From contig QMVZ01000124.1 in NCBI GenBank assembly GCA_003661365.1, positions 1 through 5,108 of the forward strand: a stretch of DNA of 5,108 nt, read 5' to 3'. The position numbers were made by a program, and so were the translations under genes. The DNA comes from Thermoproteota archaeon (GTDB lineage: Archaea; Korarchaeota; Korarchaeia; Korarchaeales; Korarchaeaceae). The notes below the pieces were generated by a model. It saw only the letters and a program-made list of their open reading frames with translations, was not told where the DNA came from and ran no database searches. Position 1 is the stretch's first letter. The number at the start of each line of letters is the position of its first letter. This document shows, piece by piece, positions 1-5,108 of the stretch.

Positions 1-2
1 AG

Positions 3-899
3 CCCCCTCCCACGCCTCCAGAACTCTCCTTCTTGAACATAACTAAGGAGGGAGGAGTTCCTTCCGGTGTTATAAGGGTTTGGGTGATTACTCAAAACAA
101 AACGGGTTGGTACGTGATAAGGGGAGCAGATCCCAACGAGTATCCCCTAAATGGGAAGTACAACGCTTTTTGTTTGGAGAAAAACGTGAATCAATCTAGA
201 AGCCTTGGGCTGGGGGAGAACGTCACCATATTTTTGGGTGTCTACTCCAGCTCCCTTTCTTACTCAATGGAGGCACCAGCGCCTTGGATGTGGGCATCAC
301 TGCGCTATAACCCACTTTACTCCAACTTCACCGTATTCGTGGAGGGAGCGGTACTTTCAAAGGACCAACTCGTCGCAATTCCTTGGACGGAGGAGAAGGC
401 CTTCCTTCAGATCGAGACGATAGAGCCTGACGGTAGATTCGAGCTTGTCGTATTTGAATACAGCGATGGAGCACTTCTGGGAACAAGCTTGGTGAGGTTG
501 AACCTCACAACCGATAGATACGGGTCCTTCGACATCTCTCCCGGTCCTGATGGAAATCCAACTACAATCAGCTTTTACATCCCAACATTCTCCTTGACTG
601 CTGGTTGGGCTAGGATAGACCTAAGGATAGATTATGGACCACAGGCGGATCATTCTCTAAATCTGACTGATGTCGGTGAGGTTGGAGATGACCTCTATCC
701 CTGGGACGGAGTTGGTTTGCTTGCAGAGTATCAGTCGGGCAAGCTCTGGATCGTTAAGACCCAGAGGATATTCATCCCATTCTACGAGGGTCTAGTGAAG
801 GACACCTTCATCGATCCCTACGTTTGGACGGAATGCAAGCCTTATATTCTGGACGATGATGATTGGCTCGTAGCAACGATACCAATAAGCGGGGACTAA
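3..899 (+). CDS. C-terminal part of a probable exported, N-glycosylated protein of unknown family (5' end outside window)
   Basis: The frame is open from base 3 to a TAA at 897-899, giving 298 visible residues. A TTG at 33 could be read as a start, but the codons before it spell a Pro/Thr-rich stretch (PPPTPPELSF) typical of interdomain linkers in archaeal surface proteins, so I treat the gene as truncated by the window edge. Counting from base 3, there are seven N-x-S/T sequons (Asn 12, 32, 63, 73, 108, 167, 220), many aromatic residues, alternating hydrophobic patterns suggesting beta strands, and only two cysteines (57 and 278) that could pair. Residues 284-287 are four aspartates. There is no C-terminal membrane anchor; the protein ends in IPISGD. 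Sequon density and the linker point to the cell exterior; that is inference, because the N-terminus is not visible. I do not recognise the family. The stop lies four bases before gltX, implying co-transcription. Confidence 0.7.
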   Translation, partial: PPPTPPELSFLNITKEGGVPSGVIRVWVITQNKTGWYVIRGADPNEYPLNGKYNAFCLEKNVNQSRSLGLGENVTIFLGVYSSSLSYSMEAPAPWMWASLRYNPLYSNFTVFVEGAVLSKDQLVAIPWTEEKAFLQIETIEPDGRFELVVFEYSDGALLGTSLVRLNLTTDRYGSFDISPGPDGNPTTISFYIPTFSLTAGWARIDLRIDYGPQADHSLNLTDVGEVGDDLYPWDGVGLLAEYQSGKLWIVKTQRIFIPFYEGLVKDTFIDPYVWTECKPYILDDDDWLVATIPISGD

Positions 900-903
900 G
901 AAG

Positions 904-2646
904 TTGGATGACATAATCAAGCTGATAAAATATCATGCCATAAAAAACGCTCTGAAGTATGGTAAGGCCAAAGTGGGCCCCGTAGTTTCGAAAATAATTG
1001 CAGAGAGGCCTGAGCTTAAGGATCAAGTTAAGCAGTTGATAGAGGACGTAAAGAGGGTTGTTGAAGAGGTTAACAGGCTTGACAAAGGATCCTTAGAAGG
1101 GCTTGCTGAAGAGCTGGGAGTTGTCCTAGAGGAAAGGAGAGAGGAGGAGAGAAGATGGCCTCCCCTTCCAAACGCCGATGCATACGAAGTCATAGTGACG
1201 AGGATGGCTCCAGAACCTAACGGCTACCCAACGCTGGGACACGTGAAAGGGCTTCTAGTTCCATTCATATACGCAAGACTTTACAAGGGAAAGTTCTTGC
1301 TTAGGTTCGAGGATACGAATCCAAGGGTTGAGAAGCTTGAGTATTATGATGCAATAAGGCAAGAGTTAGGGATAATTCTTGAAGCTGCAGAAGAGGAGCT
1401 TGGTTTGTCCCCAGGAAAGTGGGATAAGGAGATAATAGAGTCCAACGACATCCCTAAGATGTACGAATACGCAAAGAAGCTCATTGAGGACGGAAACGCC
1501 TACGTGTGCACCTGTCCTGTCTTAGTCGTAAGGAAGAACAGAAATCTTGGTATAGAATGCGAACATAGAGATCAGTCAGTGGATAAGAACTTGGAGTTAT
1601 GGGAAATGATGCTTGACGGGAGCTTTAAGGAAGGAGAGGCTCATCTAAGGCTTAAGACGGACATGCGCCATCCTAACAGGACTATGAGGGATCCAGGAAT
1701 CTTCAGGATCGTCGAGCACCCACACCCAATCCACGGTGACAGGTTCAGGGTTTACCCGAACTACGACTTCTCCATCAGTGTTGAGGATGCTTTAACTGGA
1801 GTCACCCACGCCCACAGAAGCAAGGAGTTCGAGCCACACGTCGAAGTTCAGAGGACTATATTGCGGATGCTTGGACTAAGGCAGTACGAAATGATCCAGT
1901 TCGGAAGGGTAACAGTAGAGGGAATACCTCTCTCAAAAAGGTATTTCAGGCCGCTGATTGCTTCCGGGATACTCAGCGGCTGGGACGATCCTAGGCTTCC
2001 GACAATAAGGGGCATATTGAGAAGAGGGATAAGTCCTAGAGCTCTGGTTAGGTTCTTCTATGACCTAGGACCAAGCAAGGCTGATGTTACCATAAGCATG
2101 AACGCTATTTTCGCTGAAAACAGGAGAATACTCGATCCTGTAGCTCCTAGGTTTATGTTCGTCCCGAACCCAATCAAAATGATTTTGATGGATGTTCCAG
2201 ATGAGTTGGAGGCTGACATTCCAGTTCACCCCTCCAGACCTGAGATGGGCGAGAGGAGGATCTCCTTAAAGAGCAAAGATGGGAAGGTAGAGCTCTACAT
2301 CTCCTCGCAGGACCTTCAGGAGCTGAAGGAAGGGGAGGAAGTGAGGTTATGGAGGCTTGCAAACGTGAGGATAAGGAGCATATTGGCGGACGAGGTAACT
2401 GCAAGGTACGTTCCAAGCATGAAGACAGATGTCAGGATAATCCACTGGGTCCCCGCTGAAAAATTCACTCCTGTCAAGCTCTTCCGTCCAATAAGCGTTT
2501 ACAGCTATGAAGTTGTTGGTGGATACGGAGAGCCCAATATGGGGAAGCTTTCGGTGGGAGAAATCGTTCAACTCGTTAGGTACGGTTTTGCGAGAGTGGA
2601 TTCCATTAAGGAAGGGGCAGTGTCCTTAATATTTTCACATGAATAG
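904..2646 (+). CDS. gltX: Glutamyl-tRNA synthetase, archaeal type (EC 6.1.1.17)
   Basis: This cytoplasmic enzyme attaches glutamate to tRNA-Glu; archaeal members usually also load tRNA-Gln, which an amidotransferase such as GatDE then corrects. The protein has 580 residues, normal for the family. Residues 1-80 form the helical archaeal N-terminal extension. The class I Rossmann core starts near 95, with a HIGH-type motif TLGH at 110-113 in the context PEPNGYPTLGH, then LRFEDTNP at 133-140. A zinc site is formed by Cys202, Cys204, Cys219 and His221. RSKEF lies at 305-309, the KMSKS-type motif is PLSKR at 342-346, and GWDDPRLPTIRG at 359-370. From about 410 onward lies the GlnRS-like beta-barrel anticodon-binding region. 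The TTG start is forced: an in-frame TAA lies at 886-888 with no ATG or GTG between, and later starts would cut the N-terminal helix. A GGGG at 891-894 is the only weak ribosome-binding candidate. Oddities: Thr replaces the first His of HIGH, and several motifs lean towards GlnRS. Confidence 0.95.
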   Translation: MDDIIKLIKYHAIKNALKYGKAKVGPVVSKIIAERPELKDQVKQLIEDVKRVVEEVNRLDKGSLEGLAEELGVVLEERREEERRWPPLPNADAYEVIVTRMAPEPNGYPTLGHVKGLLVPFIYARLYKGKFLLRFEDTNPRVEKLEYYDAIRQELGIILEAAEEELGLSPGKWDKEIIESNDIPKMYEYAKKLIEDGNAYVCTCPVLVVRKNRNLGIECEHRDQSVDKNLELWEMMLDGSFKEGEAHLRLKTDMRHPNRTMRDPGIFRIVEHPHPIHGDRFRVYPNYDFSISVEDALTGVTHAHRSKEFEPHVEVQRTILRMLGLRQYEMIQFGRVTVEGIPLSKRYFRPLIASGILSGWDDPRLPTIRGILRRGISPRALVRFFYDLGPSKADVTISMNAIFAENRRILDPVAPRFMFVPNPIKMILMDVPDELEADIPVHPSRPEMGERRISLKSKDGKVELYISSQDLQELKEGEEVRLWRLANVRIRSILADEVTARYVPSMKTDVRIIHWVPAEKFTPVKLFRPISVYSYEVVGGYGEPNMGKLSVGEIVQLVRYGFARVDSIKEGAVSLIFSHE

Positions 2647-2652
2647 GGTAGC

Positions 2653-2656
2653 GATC
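2653..2656 (+). promoter_or_regulatory. Probable Shine-Dalgarno remnant for the asparaginase gene
   Basis: GATC three bases before the ATG at 2660 matches the downstream half of the archaeal ribosome-binding consensus GGTGATC, in the correct register for a short spacing. It supports translation of an internal gene in a polycistronic message. Confidence 0.35.
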
Positions 2657-2659
2657 TGA

Positions 2660-3595
2660 ATGAAAGCCATAATAATTCATGGAGGAGTTAGGGTATATGG
2701 TAAGCTTAAAGAGAACCCTGAGAGGGTTGATGAGCTTAGAAAAGCGGTTAAAATGGGTTATGAAACTCTTATTGAAGGTGGATCCGCTCTTGATGCTGTA
2801 GAGGCCTCTGTAAGATACATGGAGGACAGCCCGCTCTTTAATGCCGGATACGGCTCTTCTCTCAACATACTAGGTGAAGTTGAGCTAGATGCCTCGATTA
2901 TGGACGGCAGATCACTTCGTGCAGGAGCCGTTGGAGGAGTGAAAGGGGTTAGACATGCCATTACGTTGGCTAGGGCCATAATGGAGGAAACCCCCCACAT
3001 ACTGTTGGTTGGGGAAGGGGCAAGGAAGTTTGCATCCATAATAGGGATGGAAGTTAACGAGGATCTGGTTTACGAGGCAAGAAAGCAGCTTTATGAGGCT
3101 TACATGAAAGGGGTTGGAAAGAAAGGATTCCCCTCCTATCTGCCTTCTCCAGAACTAATAAGGAACTATTTGGCTGATACAGTTGGAGCTGTTGCTGTAG
3201 ACGATAAAGGGCGACTTGCAGCTGCCACTTCCACCGGAGGAATCATGATGAAGCTTCCTGGAAGGGTTGGAGACAGCGCAATAATTGGAGCTGGTACATA
3301 CGCCAACGAAGCTGGGGCTTGCTCCGGGACTGGAGTTGGAGAAGCTGCTATGAAGGTGCTCGGGGCAAAACAGGTCGTCGACCTAATATCAGAAGGAACT
3401 CATCCTCAGAAAGCCGTTGAGGAAGTGCTTCGGAGGTTATGGGAGAAAACCAAGACTCCGTTTGGCTTCATAGCAATTGACAGGGAAGGAAACATTGGAT
3501 ACGCACACAGCGGAGTTGGTTTGTGGTACGCCTTCTCAAAAGGAGGAGTGATAGAGGCTCATGTTGAGAGAAGAAGGGTTAAAGTAGAGGAGTAA
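2660..3595 (+). CDS. Isoaspartyl peptidase / L-asparaginase, Ntn-hydrolase (plant-type, type III) family
   Basis: The enzyme hydrolyses beta-aspartyl (isoaspartyl) dipeptides and L-asparagine in the cytoplasm. It belongs to the family of E. coli IaaA and human ASRGL1, whose precursors self-cleave into alpha and beta chains. The 311 residues match the usual length. The N-terminus MKAIIIHGG is typical. The conserved loop SPLFNAGYGSSL lies at 57-68, followed by ELDASIMDG at 75-83. Cleavage is predicted between Asp173 and Thr174 (LADTVGAVAVDD), making Thr174 the nucleophile. Downstream are TSTGG at 190-194, Arg202 and Asp205 in GRVGDS (substrate carboxylate and amino group binding), and SGTGVGE at 222-228. 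The residue before the nucleophile is Asp, as in human glycosylasparaginase, rather than the Gly of E. coli IaaA. The ATG start is preceded by GATC at 2653-2656, which can pair with the archaeal 16S tail. The gene sits 13 bases behind gltX, suggesting co-transcription. Isoaspartyl repair would suit a hot-growing cell (inference). Confidence 0.93.
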   Translation: MKAIIIHGGVRVYGKLKENPERVDELRKAVKMGYETLIEGGSALDAVEASVRYMEDSPLFNAGYGSSLNILGEVELDASIMDGRSLRAGAVGGVKGVRHAITLARAIMEETPHILLVGEGARKFASIIGMEVNEDLVYEARKQLYEAYMKGVGKKGFPSYLPSPELIRNYLADTVGAVAVDDKGRLAAATSTGGIMMKLPGRVGDSAIIGAGTYANEAGACSGTGVGEAAMKVLGAKQVVDLISEGTHPQKAVEEVLRRLWEKTKTPFGFIAIDREGNIGYAHSGVGLWYAFSKGGVIEAHVERRRVKVEE

Positions 3596-3613
3596 CCCTC
3601 CCTTCAATCTATC

Positions 3614-4450
3614 TCATTCCTTTTTGTTGCTCCAAAGCTTCTCATATTCCTTTTTCAAGTGCTCTCTAGAAACATGAGTGTAGATCTGGGTTGTGCTCAG
3701 AGAGGCATGGCCCAGTAGTTCTTGAATGGCTCTAAGATCTGCCCCGCTCTCGAGAAGGTGGGTCGCAATTGAGTGGCGCAGAGTGTGGGGATGAACTTCC
3801 TTGCGCAATCCGGCCCTAGCTGCCGCCATTTTAACAATCCTTTGGATGGTCCTCGGGGAAAGTGGAAAGATCCTACCTTGACCTCCGTGTTTTCTCCTAT
3901 ACTCAGCAAGTTCTCGAGCTGTCACCTCGTCAAATAGAACTATGCGGTCCTTTCCGCCTTTTCCCCCTCTTATGACGGCAGTTCTATCCTTTATGTTGAT
4001 ATCCTCCCACCTCAATGCAGATATCTCGCTTACCCTAGCTCCAGTGACATACAACAACCTTAGAAGGAGTCTGTCCCTTTCTCTCCTCCCAGCAGATATC
4101 AGCTTTTCTATCTCTTCCCTTGACAGGACGCTTGGTAACTTCCTTCTTACCCTTGGCCTTCTTATCGTTACAGGATTGGTTTCCATTATTCCTTGGTCGA
4201 CTAAGAACTCGTAGAACGTCCTCAGCGAGGCTATCCTCCTCAGCATTGTGGTGTTGCTCAGGTTCCTGTCGGATTTTATCTTTAGAAGATACGCTGAGAT
4301 TTCTTGTTCTCCAACCCCAGTTGGATCCTTCTTCAGCCAAGACAGGAATCTTTTCACGTCATAAGAGTATTGTCTTATGGTACCAGGTCTGTAACCCCTC
4401 AATTCCATCCAAGAGACGAATGCATTCAATAGCTCGGTGTTGTTAACCAT
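3614..4450 (-). CDS. xerA: XerA-type tyrosine recombinase (site-specific recombinase/integrase family)
   Basis: The product is a tyrosine recombinase expected to act at a chromosomal dif site to resolve dimers after replication. It has 278 residues, close to Pyrococcus XerA. Residues 1-100 are the SAM-like core-binding domain (RGYRPGTIRQYSYDVKRFL, then LRTFYEFLVDQGIMETNP). The catalytic domain starts at about 106. All active-site residues are present: Arg139 in TGARVSE, Lys164 in GGKGGKDR, His222 and Arg225 in HPHTLRH, His248 in LLGHASLSTTQ, and Tyr257 in IYTHV. The C-terminus is a basic helix (LKKEYEKLWSNKKE), which in Xer proteins packs onto the neighbouring subunit. The ATG start is supported because the same frame has a TAA at 4465-4463 and no other start. 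The stop is TGA. The gene faces the asparaginase across 18 bases and is divergent from the propeller gene. Being complete, with housekeeping neighbours and no visible att repeats, it is more likely XerA than a mobile-element integrase. Confidence 0.9.
   Translation of the reverse strand: MVNNTELLNAFVSWMELRGYRPGTIRQYSYDVKRFLSWLKKDPTGVGEQEISAYLLKIKSDRNLSNTTMLRRIASLRTFYEFLVDQGIMETNPVTIRRPRVRRKLPSVLSREEIEKLISAGRRERDRLLLRLLYVTGARVSEISALRWEDINIKDRTAVIRGGKGGKDRIVLFDEVTARELAEYRRKHGGQGRIFPLSPRTIQRIVKMAAARAGLRKEVHPHTLRHSIATHLLESGADLRAIQELLGHASLSTTQIYTHVSREHLKKEYEKLWSNKKE
3616..3655 (+). terminator. Two oligo-T tracts, candidate terminator of the gltX-asparaginase transcript
   Basis: Just after the asparaginase stop the + strand carries two TTTTT runs (3621-3625 and 3651-3655), each inside the identical decamer ATTCCTTTTT, exactly 30 bases apart. 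Archaeal RNA polymerase can terminate at U-rich stretches without a hairpin, so these could end the rightward transcript. They lie inside the 3' end of xerA, where they encode two Lys-Lys-Glu triplets on the other strand, so coding constraint alone could also explain them. Confidence 0.3.
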
Positions 4451-4472
4451 CCATTTTTGCTCTTAACCCGAG

Positions 4473-4485
4473 TATTTTTTAATAT
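4473..4485. promoter_or_regulatory. AT-rich TATA-like box in the 57-base divergent spacer, possibly serving both genes
   Basis: TATTTTTTAATAT is the only strongly AT-rich block between the divergent starts. Its centre (4479) lies 29 bases from the first base of the xerA ATG (4450) and 29 from that of the propeller ATG (4508). Archaeal TATA boxes usually sit about 25-28 bases before transcription starts, so both messages would begin at or within a few bases of their start codons, i.e. be leaderless or nearly so. The lack of ribosome-binding sites before both genes agrees with this. The minus-strand reading (ATATTAAAAAATA) looks somewhat closer to an archaeal TATA box; no clear BRE was identified on either side. 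Confidence 0.5.
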
Positions 4486-4507
4486 CGTCGGGGTTTCTTG
4501 ATTCGAC

Positions 4508-4945
4508 ATGAAGCGTCCTCTACTTATCATCTTAATGCTTATCTTCGTGTTCACAACATGGGTCCAAGCTCTGCCTTACTATTACACTATAGAGCCTGTG
4601 GAGGTGGGTAATCTAGCCCCAAGGATAAAAAGGTCATCTCCCTTCGTTGCAGGAGACAAGATCCTCACAATCAGAATGAGTGGAACCATACTTGCCGCAA
4701 TTGACGCTAACACGGGGGAAATCCTATGGGAAACGCCCCTTGGAGGAGCCGCTGTCCCTGATGTTTGGGCAGATTGGAGAAGGGTCTACGTCGCAACGGG
4801 TGAAAGGGCGACGAACCAGTTCATGGCCTTCGACCTTATGACCGGTAGGAGGGCGTACTACAATCAAATACCTGGAGATTCTGATAGGAGTTACAATTCC
4901 CGACTTCTTCCTGTAGGAGACCGTATTTTAGTGCCTATTGAGTGA
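4508..4945 (+). CDS. Secreted PQQ-type beta-propeller protein, N-terminal part ending at an in-frame TGA
   Basis: This 145-codon frame encodes a Sec signal peptide followed by propeller repeats. Residues 1-3 (MKR) are basic, 4-18 are hydrophobic (PLLIILMLIFVFTTW), and cleavage is likely after VQA at 19-21. Mature repeats have the PQQ/YWTD-like form 'hydrophobic strand, turn, hAhDhxTGxxhW': ILTIRMSGTILAAIDANTGE to about residue 80, then RVYVATGERATNQFMAFDLMTG at 92-113. A third repeat begins at DRILVPIE (138-145) and is cut by TGA at 4943-4945. The repeat then continues in the same frame as GVLSAFDKNDGSEVW, so the gene is not naturally this short. The ATG is forced by an in-frame TGA at 4499-4501. 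No ribosome-binding site is evident near the ATG, which suggests a leaderless message. The propeller is probably extracytoplasmic; the ligand or partner is unknown, and PQQ binding should not be assumed because many archaeal members lack it. Confidence 0.75.
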   Translation: MKRPLLIILMLIFVFTTWVQALPYYYTIEPVEVGNLAPRIKRSSPFVAGDKILTIRMSGTILAAIDANTGEILWETPLGGAAVPDVWADWRRVYVATGERATNQFMAFDLMTGRRAYYNQIPGDSDRSYNSRLLPVGDRILVPIE

Positions 4946-5108
4946 GGAGTGCTCTCTGCTTTTGATAAAAACGATGGATCAGAGGTTTGGACTGTAGAAT
5001 TGCCCGGTTCAATAGAGGTTATTTCTGCTAAGGAGGACGTGGTTTACGTATGCTGCGGGAAGCACCTCATGGCCCTCAATGCCGAGGGCGGTGAAGTCAT
5101 ATGGGATC
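4946..5108 (+). pseudogene. In-frame continuation of the PQQ-type propeller after the TGA (runs off window)
   Basis: After the TGA the same reading frame remains open for 54 codons to the window edge. It keeps the repeat pattern: GVLSAFDKNDGSEVWTVELPG completes the third blade, and VVYVCCGKHLMALNAEGGEVIW is the fourth. No frameshift is needed to join it to the upstream part; only one codon separates them. A single base change from GGA, CGA, AGA or TGG would explain the stop. It could therefore be a genuine nonsense mutation, a sequencing error, or readthrough. Two adjacent cysteines in the fourth blade are unusual for such a repeat. No convincing independent start with a ribosome-binding site is seen just after the stop. 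Confidence 0.7.

Noticed and set aside
33..35. TTG at 33 as the true start of the first gene
   Set aside because: The frame is open upstream to the window edge and encodes a Pro/Thr linker, no signal peptide follows the TTG despite an exterior-type protein, and no ribosome-binding site is evident.
2174..3039. Minus-strand open frames within gltX and the asparaginase gene
   Set aside because: They overlap strongly conserved coding sequence on the other strand and show no protein-like composition.
3942..4446. Reading frames on the + strand and in other minus frames across the recombinase
   Set aside because: They are low-complexity antisense or shifted shadows of a gene with all catalytic residues, and have no recognisable domains or start signals.
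3614..4450. Tyrosine recombinase as integrase of a mobile element
   Set aside because: Neighbours are ordinary chromosomal genes, no tRNA gene, direct repeats or att-like sequence were seen nearby, and the length and motifs fit XerA.
4451..4507. A dif site for XerA in the spacer next to its gene
   Set aside because: No imperfect palindrome of about 28 bases with a central spacer is visible; the only palindromic-looking part is the short AT-rich box.
4943..4945. Selenocysteine at the TGA
   Set aside because: The position falls in a propeller strand-turn where Cys is not expected, the protein is not a known selenoprotein family, and an archaeal SECIS would lie outside the window, so there is no positive evidence.

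Overview
The window looks like chromosomal DNA from an archaeon, probably a thermophile. The glutamyl-tRNA synthetase has the archaeal architecture (GlnRS-like, with a Cys-x-Cys...Cys-x-His zinc site). The tyrosine recombinase is XerA-like and the Thr-dependent asparaginase resembles archaeal members. Arginine is mostly AGG/AGA, ATA isoleucine is common, and intergenic gaps are tiny. The exact lineage cannot be fixed by eye; a Thermoproteota- or Korarchaeota-like organism is a reasonable guess, but only a guess.

Layout: (1) Bases 3-899 (+) are the C-terminal part of a larger protein that enters from the left edge. It has a Pro/Thr linker and seven N-glycosylation sequons, so it is probably an exported glycoprotein of unknown family. 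(2) Four bases later, 904-2646 (+) encodes glutamyl-tRNA synthetase (gltX) from a TTG start. (3) Thirteen bases after that, 2660-3595 (+) encodes an isoaspartyl peptidase/L-asparaginase of the Ntn-hydrolase type. These three genes form one directon with no room for promoters between them. (4) Convergent to it, 18 bases away, 4450-3614 (-) encodes a complete XerA-type tyrosine recombinase. (5) Across a 57-base divergent spacer, 4508 (+) begins a secreted PQQ-type beta-propeller protein that is interrupted in frame by TGA at 4943-4945. The propeller repeats continue in the same frame to the window end at 5108.

Functional picture: gltX charges tRNA-Glu (and, in archaea generally, also tRNA-Gln before amidation). 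The asparaginase trims isoaspartyl peptides and Asn. XerA probably resolves chromosome dimers; nothing around it suggests a mobile element. The two outer genes face the cell exterior. No tRNA, rRNA, CRISPR array or insertion sequence was seen.

The points most worth a second look are the in-frame TGA in the propeller gene, the AT-rich box exactly equidistant from the two divergent start codons, and the unrecognised exported protein fused into the gltX directon. I did not find convincing evidence of a new multi-gene system.
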